Shown one piece after another: positions 55,432 to 63,970 of a DNA stretch of 64,000 nt. The translations under genes and the position numbers were made by a program. The stretch is taken from the NCBI GenBank assembly GCA_903929355.1, contig CAIYUN010000050.1, positions 1-64,000 of the forward strand. Reading direction: 5' to 3'. This DNA is from an uncultured Opitutaceae bacterium. Lineage in GTDB: Bacteria; Verrucomicrobiota; Verrucomicrobiia; Opitutales; Opitutaceae. Position 1 is the first letter of the stretch; each line of letters begins with the position of its first letter. The notes beneath the pieces are model-generated. The model saw nothing but the letters and a program-made list of their open reading frames with translations, did no database searches and was not told where the DNA came from.

Positions 55432-55940
55432 GAGTGGGCCTCCGGCCGGCCCTCGGCATCGACGTTGTATTGTTCACCGATGGCACGGAGTTGCGGGGCC
55501 AGGAGCTGCTCTTCCGGCAAGGCGCACAACAGGTCCACCCGGCGGGCGATTTGGGCGGCGACCCGAACAAAAAGCTGTTTCTTGAGTTCCTCCGGGCCCT
55601 CGTAGGCGGCCGGATCCGGCGAACCCCAGTGCGCGACCACCGGCTGGCCGGGCCAGACCGGGCAGGTTTCCCGCGCGTGGTCGCAAACCGTGACGACGAG
55701 ATCAAACTTCACGTCTTTGAACTCATCCCAAGATTTGCTCCGGGCTTCGCCGGCCTCGATCCCATAATGGCGGTGCAGCACCCAGAGGGCCAGCGGGTTG
55801 ACCCGCCCGGTGGGCTTGGCCCCGGCACTATGGACCTCGAACCGCCCGGCACCCCGGGCGCGCAGCAGATATTCGGCGATGATGGACCGGGCGGAATTTC
55901 CGGTGCAGAGAATCAGGACCTTGAAGGGGGGCTTGGTCAT
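55428..55940 (-). CDS. arsC: thioredoxin-type arsenate reductase
   Basis: 170 residues of the low-molecular-weight phosphatase-like fold. Active site CX5R: C12 to R18 in LILCTGNSARS. C86 and C93 in TVCDHARETCPVWPG are the redox cysteines of the thioredoxin-coupled type. It reduces arsenate to arsenite. The C-terminal HWGSPDPAAYEGPEELKK stretch is also family-typical. Four-base overlap with arsR upstream and with the aquaglyceroporin downstream. Confidence 0.95.
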   Translation of the reverse strand: MTKPPFKVLILCTGNSARSIIAEYLLRARGAGRFEVHSAGAKPTGRVNPLALWVLHRHYGIEAGEARSKSWDEFKDVKFDLVVTVCDHARETCPVWPGQPVVAHWGSPDPAAYEGPEELKKQLFVRVAAQIARRVDLLCALPEEQLLAPQLRAIGEQYNVDAEGRPEAHS

Positions 55941-56332
55941 GGGCGTGCGAGTTGGGTGGAAGCAGGCTTTGAGATCGGCGGGGTGCAGCACTGCGGGCCG
56001 GAGCGGGCCTTCCGGCCCCGGAGGCGGCGGCCCTGGAGCAGGTCACGGCGGAAAATCGGGTCCCCGCGCACGCACTCCTCCAAGCAGGCCAGGTGCGCGG
56101 CCAGCTCCGGCGCGAGCTGGTCCGGCAGACGGTAGATCATCCAGTTGGCCTCGCGCCGGACCTCGACCAGCGCGCGCGCGCGCAGGTAGGCGAGGTGCTT
56201 GGAAATCTGCACCTGCGACGCGCCGAGGATCTCCTGAAAGTGGCACACACACAGCTCCCCATTCCGCAGCAGGCACAGGATGCGCCGGCGCAGCCCGTCG
56301 TGCAGGCCCTCGTAGATGCCATCAAGCTTCAT
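55937..56332 (-). CDS. arsR: ArsR-family arsenic-responsive repressor
   Basis: 131 residues. Winged helix-turn-helix with the metal-binding ELCVCHFQEILGASQVQISK segment, C28 and C30 being the As(III) ligands. Further cysteines near the C-terminus (QCC) could supply a third ligand. It represses its own operon until arsenite or antimonite binds. The gene is first in the operon and the AT-rich operator lies just upstream. Confidence 0.94.
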   Translation of the reverse strand: MKLDGIYEGLHDGLRRRILCLLRNGELCVCHFQEILGASQVQISKHLAYLRARALVEVRREANWMIYRLPDQLAPELAAHLACLEECVRGDPIFRRDLLQGRRLRGRKARSGPQCCTPPISKPASTQLARP

Positions 56333-56342
56333 ACCATCATAA

Positions 56343-56370
56343 GAATATATCTATATCGGTATATACAATC
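56343..56370 (-). promoter_or_regulatory. ars operon promoter/operator
   Basis: Very AT-rich in a GC-rich genome: GAATATATCTATATCGGTAT then ATACAATC on the plus strand. The repeated ATAT blocks give partial dyad symmetry as in known ArsR sites. It begins 11 bases upstream of the arsR ATG. Confidence 0.6.
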
Positions 56371-56410
56371 AAAAAAGGCGGGGTTGTTGCGGCTACCCGA
56401 GGCGGAATCG

Positions 56411-58018
56411 TCAAGGCGGACCGGCCGGACCGGCGTAGTCATAATGGAACCAGTCCGCATCCACATACCCGGCCTCACCTTCGTTGTTGAAGGTAAAAAT
56501 CCCAATGTGGTCGCCCCGGTAGCTGCCCCAAGCGAGCTGGTAGGACTCGCCGAACGGCACCCAGGCCGCACCGTCGAGGCTGTAGGCATACTGGCTCCGG
56601 CCATCCGACCCCCAGGTGGAGCGCAGCCAGATCTTCCCACCTGTGACCACCGGGCCGGAGGTGACCTTTTTGGCATGGGTGAACTCCACCATCCGTACGG
56701 AACCCGTCTGGCGGACGGCCAGGGTGCTGTTGTCCTTGGCAAAATGACAGAGACCCGCCACCTGGCCGGGCATCATGCCGCCGAGGTCGAGTGCCAGCGA
56801 GACGGTGTTGGCCGTGGTGCGCATCACGCGTTGGGTCAGCGTGTCGCCCGCGGCCATCAGGTCGTCGGGTCGCAGGGGCTTGAAGGCGTGCAGGCGCAGG
56901 AACCCGGGCCGCTCCGTCAGCGACCACATCCCCGCGCGGGGCTGGTAGTTCCACTCCCACTGGGGCGGCAGAGTCGTCTCGTTGAACTCGTCGCTGCTTT
57001 GCGGGCTCACCACCGTCAGGCCGGTGAGCGGCAGCGGGCCGGACCACACCATGCGGCCGATGCCGTCAGCGCCCACCTGGCCGATGATGGGCCAGCCGTC
57101 CACCCAGGTGACGGGCAGCAGGCTGGCACAGCGGCCTTCCCACGCGCCCGTGCCGTGGTGGGTGAAGAAGTACCAGCGGCCGGCCTCGGTCTGCACGATT
57201 CCTCCCTGGTTGGGCTCCATCGCCGCTTTTTCAGCGTGATTGAGCTGCCGCGACTCGGTGTAAGGGCCGAAAATGTTCGCCGACCGCTCCATCATCACCG
57301 CCCGGCCCTCCGCCTTCACCTCGCTGAAGAGATGATAATAGAGCCCGTTGAATTTGTAGAGCTTGTTGGCCTCGCTGCCTTTGGACTGGTGGATGACATG
57401 GTCCGAGTCCGCCACCAGATCGCGGCCGTCGGGCGTCAGTTGCCAGAGGTGGATCTTGTAACCGTCGCGAAAGTTGCTCCCGACCAGATATCCCCTCCCG
57501 TCATCGTCCCAAAAAGGGCAGCAGTCATCCCAGCCACCACCCTTAAGCACGGGATGGAGCGGAGCCCACGGCCCGGCCGGGTTGGCTGCCGTGCTCATAA
57601 AATAACCCTCGTCGGGCGTGCCAAAGAAAACCCAGAACTTCCCGTCGTGATACCGGATCGCCCCCGCCCAGACTCCCTTGCCGTAGCGGTTCATCCTCGT
57701 CCAGTCGAGGTCCGGCCCGATCTGGTTCAGGTCGCTGACGACATGCCCAAGGATGCTCCAACTGACCAGATCCTTGGAGTGCAGGATGACCACCCCGGGT
57801 GAAAACTGAAACGTGGACGAAATGGCATAGTAGTCCGACCCAGCCCGAATGCAGTCGAGGTCGCTGTAATCGCCCGGCACAACCGGGTTCAAATAAGTGC
57901 CGTCGGCCTGGGCGCCCCACTGCGGCCAGTTGCCCCAGTTGGGCGGCGGAGCGGACGCGGCCCCGGCGAGGCCCGCGCCCAGCAGCCACAGGGTCGAGAG
58001 GTGGAATATCCGCGTCAT
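56411..58018 (-). CDS. secreted GH43 glycosidase
   Basis: 535 residues with a signal peptide (about 1-22). The five-bladed propeller of GH43 begins at NPVVPGDYSDLDCIRAGSDY (catalytic base Asp in PGDYSDLD), continues through FWVFFGTPDEGYFMSTA and the second acidic region GWDDCCPFWDDDGRGYLVGS; the general acid Glu is probably in MEPNQGGIVQTE. The C-terminal 200 residues are a beta-sandwich (SSDEFNETTLPPQWEWNYQP). The composition resembles beta-xylosidase/arabinofuranosidase members. ATGA overlap with the upstream esterase implies joint action on an esterified arabinoxylan- or pectin-type substrate. Confidence 0.9.
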   Translation of the reverse strand: MTRIFHLSTLWLLGAGLAGAASAPPPNWGNWPQWGAQADGTYLNPVVPGDYSDLDCIRAGSDYYAISSTFQFSPGVVILHSKDLVSWSILGHVVSDLNQIGPDLDWTRMNRYGKGVWAGAIRYHDGKFWVFFGTPDEGYFMSTAANPAGPWAPLHPVLKGGGWDDCCPFWDDDGRGYLVGSNFRDGYKIHLWQLTPDGRDLVADSDHVIHQSKGSEANKLYKFNGLYYHLFSEVKAEGRAVMMERSANIFGPYTESRQLNHAEKAAMEPNQGGIVQTEAGRWYFFTHHGTGAWEGRCASLLPVTWVDGWPIIGQVGADGIGRMVWSGPLPLTGLTVVSPQSSDEFNETTLPPQWEWNYQPRAGMWSLTERPGFLRLHAFKPLRPDDLMAAGDTLTQRVMRTTANTVSLALDLGGMMPGQVAGLCHFAKDNSTLAVRQTGSVRMVEFTHAKKVTSGPVVTGGKIWLRSTWGSDGRSQYAYSLDGAAWVPFGESYQLAWGSYRGDHIGIFTFNNEGEAGYVDADWFHYDYAGPAGPP

Positions 58019-59133
58019 TGGGCGACCGGAGCGCCGCGCCCGGCTGTAGCCTGGGTCGCTGACCCCGGTCCGCTGGCTGGAGCCGTGCTGCCGGCGCCCG
58101 GCGCGGCCCCGCGACCTCCCCTGCGACCACCGCGGCCGGCCCCACCAGCCGTTGCCGCGACCGGCGCCTGCTGGGACGCGGCACCCACCTTGGTGGACAC
58201 ACCGGGCTTGTTCAGAAAACCGAGGTCTCGAAACCAATCCACAAACCGGTTCTGCCAGGTGCCGAGTGGGCTGCCGTCGCGGTCCTTCATCCCGTCACCG
58301 TGCGCGCCATAGGCATAGAGGTGCAGCTCGACGAATTTCACCCCGGCGTTCATCAGGTTTGTCGCCTGACCGAGGGTGGCGCTCACATGCCCGGTGTCCT
58401 CCGCCGAAACGACAAAGAAGCCGGGCGGCGCGTTGGCCGGCACCGAGGGGTTGGAACCCGACGGGTAGATGCCTGCCACAAAGTCCGGCCGCGAGCTCGC
58501 CCGGGCCACCGGGTCGGTGGAGCCGGGGTCGCCGGCGTCGAAGTTGGCCGTCACATAGGCGACCCGCTCGCCGCCGGCGGAGAATCCCATCACGCCGATC
58601 TTCTTCGGGTCCACGCCCCACTCCGTCGCGTGGGCCCGGACCATCCGGACGGCCTGCGCGGTGTCGGCGTTCGCGTCCGCCCCGGAGTAAGGGCGCAACC
58701 GATACCGCAGCACAAAGGTGTTGACGTTGTGGTCGTAGAAGAACGGGACCATGTCGGTGCCCTCCGTGCCGACGACGAGCGAGGTGTCACCGCCGCCGGG
58801 CGCCAAAATGACCGCTGCGCCGTTGTTGTAGCGCTTGTCGGCCAGGTGGACCTCGATCGAGGGGTTGTGGACATTGGTGACGCCTGCGACGCGGCCGGGG
58901 GTGCCGTCAGTCGGGCCCAGCTTCTCGGGCTGGTCAAAGCCAGGGGTGTCCGGTTTGAGCATCGGCGAACCCGCCGGCCAGAGCGGGACCACCGTCTCGC
59001 CGGCGATCAGTGGGGCCGGCGGCAGGGGCGCGAGGACTGGCGTGCCTTGGGCGAGAACTGCAGTCGGAGCGAGCGCGCCAAGGAAGACGGCGGCGGCGGT
59101 GAGAGGGCCGGACAGGTAGGCGGTAAGCTTCAT
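58015..59133 (-). CDS. secreted alpha/beta-hydrolase, likely carbohydrate esterase
   Basis: 372 residues with signal peptide (about 1-27). Nucleophile Ser in KIGVMGFSAGGERVAYV; LAPGGGDTSL provides the oxyanion region; the catalytic His is probably in the YAYGAHGDGMKDRDG stretch. It resembles the secreted acetyl-xylan esterase-like BD-FAE group. The last 50 residues are a low-complexity tail (GGAGRGGRRGGRGAAPGAGS) unlike the enzyme domain, with a motif shared with the DUF1592 protein. Stop overlaps the GH43 start by four bases. Confidence 0.86.
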   Translation of the reverse strand: MKLTAYLSGPLTAAAVFLGALAPTAVLAQGTPVLAPLPPAPLIAGETVVPLWPAGSPMLKPDTPGFDQPEKLGPTDGTPGRVAGVTNVHNPSIEVHLADKRYNNGAAVILAPGGGDTSLVVGTEGTDMVPFFYDHNVNTFVLRYRLRPYSGADANADTAQAVRMVRAHATEWGVDPKKIGVMGFSAGGERVAYVTANFDAGDPGSTDPVARASSRPDFVAGIYPSGSNPSVPANAPPGFFVVSAEDTGHVSATLGQATNLMNAGVKFVELHLYAYGAHGDGMKDRDGSPLGTWQNRFVDWFRDLGFLNKPGVSTKVGAASQQAPVAATAGGAGRGGRRGGRGAAPGAGSTAPASGPGSATQATAGRGAPVAQ

Positions 59134-59192
59134 GGGGGAAAAGCAGCGGGCGGGGTGAAAGGACCGAAAAGAGAAGGAGAACGAGGGGGCAT

Positions 59193-60293
59193 TTACCTTT
59201 GCAGGTCGCCAGGGATTTCAGGAACGCCTGGTTCCTCCAGCACCTGGAGCGCCGTCGCGGGGCCGAGGTCGGTCCAGTCTTTCAGAGCCCAGGCAATCTT
59301 CTTGTCCGGTGTGACCTCGAGCAACTGGCAGGCCTGGCCGTTGGCGCCCTGGGAGCAGAGGATCGTGTTGCCATTGGCCAGACGGAGACAGGTCTGGGAG
59401 CCGGGAAACTTGATCTCCGGTGGCAAATCCGTTGCGAGTTTGAACTCCCACACCGTCTCGCCTTTCGGGTTCACCTCGCGGGTGAGCTTGTCCTTCTCAT
59501 CGGTAATGAGGGTGTTGCCGTTGTGCAGGCGGACGGCCGCCCAAGGCGAAGTCACTGGGTAGGTCCAGATCACATTGAACGCCTGGTCATACTCGACCAC
59601 CTTGTTTGCCTCCAGATAGGGCACGAGGTAGGTGCCGCTGGCGGTCATCCGGACGCGGCGGAATTGCGGATGCACGCTGGTGCCGGCGTCGGGCAGCGCA
59701 TGGTCCACCTCGGTCGCGCCGGTTTTCTGGTTGATGACCAGCAGATGGGCGGGCGTGCCGTTTTCTATCAGGAGGACCTTCTCCAGTCCGATCGGCTGGA
59801 CGGTGTGAATTTCCATCCCCTTGGGCGCGTCGAGATGCCAGACCACCTGTTTTTGTGGCGTCACCTCCTCGGCGTAAGCCATGCGGGAGAAGAGGATGTT
59901 GCCGTTGGACAGCAGCCAGGCGTCATCAAACTCTCCCCCTTTGCCCGTGGAGTAGGTCCAGATGACTTTACCGCCATTGACCAGGAACATTTTGTTGCAG
60001 CCCTCGCCGATGAAAAGCATCGCATGCCTCGCGAGGCCACCCCCCGGCAGGCTGGGGTCGAGGGGCGACACTTTCCACCCCGGCGGGTTGATCGCAATCT
60101 CCTTGGGCCCCAGCGCCGGCACAGCTGTGGCCGTGAACCGGGACAGCACGTCCAGCGCCGGCGTGGCCGCCGATCTCGCCGTTCCAGACGAATCGCTGAC
60201 GCAGCCCGTCAGGAGAAGCACCAAACCCGAGGCGACCGCCACCACTTGGGCCATGATTGGGCAACGAGCCGTGGAATTGGCGGGGAGATTCAT
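59193..60293 (-). CDS. lipoprotein with PQQ-like beta-propeller repeats
   Basis: 366 residues. A lipobox is present in LVLLLTGC; the true start may be the Met before AQVVAVASG (60254). The mature part has repeating blade-like motifs ending in W-x-Y/F (GKVIWTYSTGKGG, KQVVWHLDAPKG, FNVIWTYPVTS, GETVWEFKLA, KKIAWALKD) and NGN repeats (SNGNILFSRM, HNGNTLITDE, ANGNTILCSQ), as in PQQ-like WD40-type propellers. It may bind carbohydrate or act as a surface scaffold; no cofactor-binding residues can be named. Located between the esterase/GH43 pair and pilB. Confidence 0.8.
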   Translation of the reverse strand: MNLPANSTARCPIMAQVVAVASGLVLLLTGCVSDSSGTARSAATPALDVLSRFTATAVPALGPKEIAINPPGWKVSPLDPSLPGGGLARHAMLFIGEGCNKMFLVNGGKVIWTYSTGKGGEFDDAWLLSNGNILFSRMAYAEEVTPQKQVVWHLDAPKGMEIHTVQPIGLEKVLLIENGTPAHLLVINQKTGATEVDHALPDAGTSVHPQFRRVRMTASGTYLVPYLEANKVVEYDQAFNVIWTYPVTSPWAAVRLHNGNTLITDEKDKLTREVNPKGETVWEFKLATDLPPEIKFPGSQTCLRLANGNTILCSQGANGQACQLLEVTPDKKIAWALKDWTDLGPATALQVLEEPGVPEIPGDLQR

Positions 60294-60328
60294 GGGGTAA
60301 AATCCTTGGGAATCCAGTCGAGACGAAC

Positions 60329-62035
60329 CTACAGATCCGGCGGGACGTTCGCGATGGCCTCGGCGAGGGTGCTCAGACCTTCCTTCACCTTCAGAAAACT
60401 GTCCTGATGCAGGGTCTTCATGCCTGCCCGGACGGCGATTTTTTTCAGGTCCGAGGTCTCGCGGCCCTTGTTGATGGCCTCCATCAGCTCCTCGTTCGTG
60501 ATCATCAGCTCATGGATGCCCACCCGGCCCTTGTAGCCGGAACCGCCGCACTTGGGGCAGCCTTCCGGTTTCGCCCGGTAAACGGGGCCGCTCCAGCCTC
60601 CGAGCGCCTTTTGCATCAACTCCTTTTCCCGGCCCTCCGGCTCATACTGCTGGCGGCACTGCTTGCAGACGCGGCGGATCAGGCGCTGCGCGCACACGCA
60701 AAGCAGCGACGAGGAGATCATGAAGGGCTCCACGCCCATGTCGGTGAGGCGCGCGACCGTCGAGGGCGCGTCGTTGGTGTGCAGGGTCGAGATGAGCAGA
60801 TGGCCCGTGAGCGCCGCCTCGACCGCGATGTTGGCGGTCTCCTTGTCGCGGATTTCGCCCACGAGGATGATGTCGGGATCCTGCCGGAGAAAGGCCCGGA
60901 GCGCCGCGGCAAACGTCAGGCCGATGTGCCGGTGCATCTGCATCTGGTTGATGCCCGCGAGCGTATATTCGATCGGGTCCTCGGCTGTGCGGATGACGAT
61001 GTCGGGCGTGTTGATCTCGTTGAGCGCCGAATACAGCGTCATGGACTTGCCCGAGCCGGTCGGGCCGCAGTGCAGGATCATGCCGTAGGGCTGCCGGATG
61101 GCCTCGCGGTATTTGACCAGGTTCTCCTCGGAGAAGCCCAGCGCCGTCATCGGCAGCGTGGACTTCTGTTTGTCGAGGATACGCATGACAATGCCCTCCC
61201 CGTGGTTGAGTGGGGCGGTCGAGACGCGCAAATCAATGTCGAGCCCCTTCTTGGTGAACTGCTTGAAGACAATGCGGCCGTCCTGCGGCATGCGGCGCTC
61301 CGCGATGTCCAGATTGCACATAATCTTGAAGCGGGCGATGAGCGCGGGGCCGACCTTCCCGGGCAGACGGAGCTTCTCGTGGCACACCCCGTCGATGCGG
61401 TTGCGGATGACGATCTCCTTCTCCTGCGGCTCGAGGTGGATGTCGGAGGTGCCATTGTAATAGGCGTCCTCGATGATGCGGTTGGCCAGCTGGATGATCG
61501 GGCCGGACTCCTCGGTGACATCCTCGCCGGTGACGGTTGCCTCGGTCGCGAATTCGGCGCCGATGCGCTCAATGACGTCGTCAAAACCGGCCACCCCGTG
61601 CTGATCCTTGGCAAACTTGTCGCGAATATCCTTCTCGCGCGCCAGCATGCGGATGATTTTTTTGCCGGTGAGCTCCTTCAGCTTGGCGGCCAGCGTGCCG
61701 TCGAAAGGGTTGGCCACCGCGACGAGCAACAGGTCGCCGATCACGCCGGCGGGAAATACCAGGTTCTGCTGGCAGAATTCCTGCGGAATGCGCTCAAAGG
61801 TCTGCCCGGTGGTCTTGAGGCGGGCGACATTGCAGGGCGCCAGACCGTGGGAACGCGCGCGCGCCACAAAAATCGCAAAAGGCGGGAGACCGTACTCTTC
61901 CTGGAGCACCTTTTCCAAGGCCGGCCCGTTCAGATCGTCCGGACGCGCGGCCAACGCCGCCCGTTGGTCAGCGGTGAGGCGGGCCATCTTGCCGAGTTCG
62001 GCGATAATCTGCAACTGGGCTTTTCCAAGCGGCAT
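60329..62035 (-). CDS. pilB: type IV pilus assembly ATPase PilB/GspE
   Basis: 568 residues. N-terminal MshEN domain (about 1-150: LGKAQLQIIAELGKMARLTA, IPQEFCQQNLVFPAG), then Walker A GPTGSGKSMTLYSAL, Asp box TAEDPIEYTLA, Walker B ILVGEIRDKET and His box GHLLISTLHTNDAPST. A tetracysteine zinc site (CKQCRQQ...CPKCGGSGYKGR) near residues 465-510 is typical of GspE/PilB. ATG 62035 is preferred over an upstream extension that lacks homology. It powers assembly of pili or a type II-like pseudopilus; the pseudopilin cassette at 4-8 kb and pilT at 30.4 kb are possible partners. Confidence 0.95.
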   Translation of the reverse strand: MPLGKAQLQIIAELGKMARLTADQRAALAARPDDLNGPALEKVLQEEYGLPPFAIFVARARSHGLAPCNVARLKTTGQTFERIPQEFCQQNLVFPAGVIGDLLLVAVANPFDGTLAAKLKELTGKKIIRMLAREKDIRDKFAKDQHGVAGFDDVIERIGAEFATEATVTGEDVTEESGPIIQLANRIIEDAYYNGTSDIHLEPQEKEIVIRNRIDGVCHEKLRLPGKVGPALIARFKIMCNLDIAERRMPQDGRIVFKQFTKKGLDIDLRVSTAPLNHGEGIVMRILDKQKSTLPMTALGFSEENLVKYREAIRQPYGMILHCGPTGSGKSMTLYSALNEINTPDIVIRTAEDPIEYTLAGINQMQMHRHIGLTFAAALRAFLRQDPDIILVGEIRDKETANIAVEAALTGHLLISTLHTNDAPSTVARLTDMGVEPFMISSSLLCVCAQRLIRRVCKQCRQQYEPEGREKELMQKALGGWSGPVYRAKPEGCPKCGGSGYKGRVGIHELMITNEELMEAINKGRETSDLKKIAVRAGMKTLHQDSFLKVKEGLSTLAEAIANVPPDL

Positions 62036-62038
62036 GAG

Positions 62039-62070
62039 GAAGAAAAGGCTAAAAGCTGAAAAAGTACGAA
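62039..62070. repeat. period-8 array at the pilB start
   Basis: GAAGAAAA, GGCTAAAA, GCTGAAAA, AGTACGAA. On the coding strand this is a run of TTTTCAGC-type octamers directly before the pilB ATG, matching the TTCAGCNN array at 43615. Confidence 0.55.
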
Positions 62071-62076
62071 GGGCCG

Positions 62077-62598
62077 TCAGGGGGCGGGTTTGGGGGGAAG
62101 GGGCGGGTTGGCGGCGCGGGCGGTCTCGAGCTTTTCGAGCTGGTCCGCGATCCCCTCGATGGTCGCGCCGTACCAGATGATGGGGCCGTCGAGATGCTTT
62201 TCCCAATAGGTGCGCGCCGCGGAACTGAGGAAACACGCGGTGGCGACTGAGGTGAAGCCCTCCTCACGGTCAAAGGGCAAAGTCCAGGTCGCCCAGCACA
62301 CTCCCGGGTCGAGGCTCAGCCGCAGTTCCTCCGCCAGCTCATGGTTCCGCAGATCCACCAGGCCGGCGCCGTGCTCGTCCGCCAGATGCTGGAGCACGTC
62401 CTCCTCGCGGAGCACCTTCATCTCATAGGCGAGGACGCCGAGCACGTTGCTCTGGCGGGCCACGCCCGCGGTGACGAACTGCAGCAGCCGCTCGGTGGCC
62501 GCCTCCAAGTTCGGCAGCGTCACCAGGTCGGCCTCGACCAGCGAGGCCCCGAGGTAGCGGTTCGAGCGCAGCAGCAGGTTGCGGTGGGCGGGTTTCAT
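62077..62598 (-). CDS. small protein of unknown function next to pilB
   Basis: 173 residues, cytoplasmic, with no recognised catalytic motif. Residues 15-70 (LGASLVEADLVTLPNLEAAT) and the later EEDVLQHLADEHGAGLVDLR could be two MshEN-type helical-bundle units, as in PilB N-termini and related regulators. A proline-rich tail ends the protein (NPPLPPKPAP). It is 16 bases after obgE and 41 bases before pilB on the same strand, so it may be a partner of PilB, but this is an inference from position and faint resemblance. Confidence 0.65.
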   Translation of the reverse strand: MKPAHRNLLLRSNRYLGASLVEADLVTLPNLEAATERLLQFVTAGVARQSNVLGVLAYEMKVLREEDVLQHLADEHGAGLVDLRNHELAEELRLSLDPGVCWATWTLPFDREEGFTSVATACFLSSAARTYWEKHLDGPIIWYGATIEGIADQLEKLETARAANPPLPPKPAP

Positions 62599-62614
62599 GT
62601 TCCGGGGTCGGAAT

Positions 62615-63643
62615 TCACTTGGCGGGGCTGATGGCGGTCCGTGGTTGGCCGCCGGCGGCGATGACCCGGCGACGCAACGTGGACTTCAGCGTCTCCAAGC
62701 CGGTGCCCGAGAGGCAGGAGACCGGCAGCACCGTCACCTTGAAGCGGCGCTTGAACTTGGCCAGATTGGACTTGGCGGCCGGCAGGTCCATCTTGTTCGC
62801 GACCACCACCCGGGGCTTTTTCACCAGCGCGGGGTCGTAGAGCTTCAGTTCGCGCAGGAGGGTCGAGTAGTCCTCGCGCGGATCGCGTCCGTCGGCGCCG
62901 GCCATGTCCACGAGGAGCATGAGGAGGGGGCAGCGCTCGAGGTGGCGGAGAAAACGGTGGCCGAGACCCCGGTTCTCGCTGGCCCCGGCGATGAGGCCGG
63001 GCACATCGGCCAGCAGCAGTCGGTCATAGCTTTTCGGATACTCGATGACGCCGATCTGAGGGTGCAGGGTGGTGAACGGATAGGCCGCAGTCTTCGGCCG
63101 GGCGCGGGTGAAGCGGCTGGTGAGCGAGGATTTGCCGGCATTGGGGAATCCGACCAGGCCGATGTCAGCGATGGTCTTGAGCACGAGGCGGAACTCGCCG
63201 CGGCCGCCCTCCTGGCCGGGATTGGCGCGGCGCGGCGCCTGGGCGACCGAGGACTTGAAATGGGTGTTGCCCCAGCCGCCGTTGCCGCCGGCGCAGAGCA
63301 CCACGCTGGCGCCCTGGGTGGTGAGCTCGGCGACGACCCTCCCCGTGGCCAGATCGGTCACGACCGTGCCGAGCGGCAGGCGAAGGATGGCGGGCTTGCC
63401 CTCGCGGCCGTTGCAATCCTTGCCCAGGCCGTGTTCGCCGCGCCCGCCCGACCAATGGGGGCGGAATTTGAAATCCACCAGGTTGTTGGTGTTTTCGTCG
63501 CCGATCAGGACGACGTCGCCACCCTTGCCACCATCGCCACCGTTGGGCCCCCCCCATGGTTCATATTTCTCGCGGCGGAAGGATACGCAACCGCGTCCGC
63601 CGTCGCCAGCCTGGGCCTTGATGGTGCATTCGTCGACAAACAT
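62615..63643 (-). CDS. obgE: GTPase Obg/CgtA
   Basis: 342 residues. The glycine-rich Obg fold (VDECTIKAQAGDGGRGCVSF, GGPNGGDGGKGGDVVL) precedes the G domain with G1 GFPNAGKSS, G3 DVPGLIAGA and G4 NKMD (VVVANKMDLPA). The C-terminal OCT domain of longer Obg proteins is missing. It is needed for 50S ribosome assembly and stress response. Here it is the gene nearest the rRNA operon, with about 330 bases in between. ATG 63643 begins the family motif. Confidence 0.96.
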   Translation of the reverse strand: MFVDECTIKAQAGDGGRGCVSFRREKYEPWGGPNGGDGGKGGDVVLIGDENTNNLVDFKFRPHWSGGRGEHGLGKDCNGREGKPAILRLPLGTVVTDLATGRVVAELTTQGASVVLCAGGNGGWGNTHFKSSVAQAPRRANPGQEGGRGEFRLVLKTIADIGLVGFPNAGKSSLTSRFTRARPKTAAYPFTTLHPQIGVIEYPKSYDRLLLADVPGLIAGASENRGLGHRFLRHLERCPLLMLLVDMAGADGRDPREDYSTLLRELKLYDPALVKKPRVVVANKMDLPAAKSNLAKFKRRFKVTVLPVSCLSGTGLETLKSTLRRRVIAAGGQPRTAISPAK

Positions 63644-63786
63644 GGTGCCATGGTGCAGAAACCGGGGCGCTTGCCAAGCGGTCGCATGCGGGAAAAAAAA
63701 GTAAATTCCGAGGGCACGGACGAAGTGGGCCTGCTCCGGGTAAGCGCCACCGGGTAAAATTGAACCGGCCAAAGCCTCTGACCCGG

Positions 63787-63848
63787 CGCGTTGGGGACAA
63801 CGCGCACCGCCCCGGCCATCACGGGTGCAGGCAGGGGATGCCTGTGCT
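63787..63848. repeat. two GC palindromes between obgE and 5S rRNA
   Basis: GCGCGTT-ggggac-AACGCGC (63787-63806) and a GCAGGCAGGGGATGCCTG hairpin (63828-63848) whose sequence matches the one at 50415. A related GGCAGGGATGCATGC follows at 63902. Confidence 0.65.
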
Positions 63849-63924
63849 CCACCAACCGGATCAAAGCGGCGGGCCCAGCGGACCCGCCCCACCCCGAAAC
63901 CGGCAGGGATGCATGCGGTACCTT

Positions 63925-63965
63925 GAAAAAAAGAAGGCCCGGATGCTCTTTCGAGCATCCGGGCC
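63925..63965 (-). terminator. rho-independent terminator of the rRNA operon
   Basis: On the minus strand GGCCCGGATGCTC-GAAA-GAGCATCCGGGCC is a perfect 13-bp stem with a GAAA loop, followed by TTCTTTTTTT. It comes just after the 5S rRNA 3' end. Confidence 0.95.
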
Positions 63966-63970
63966 AAAAA

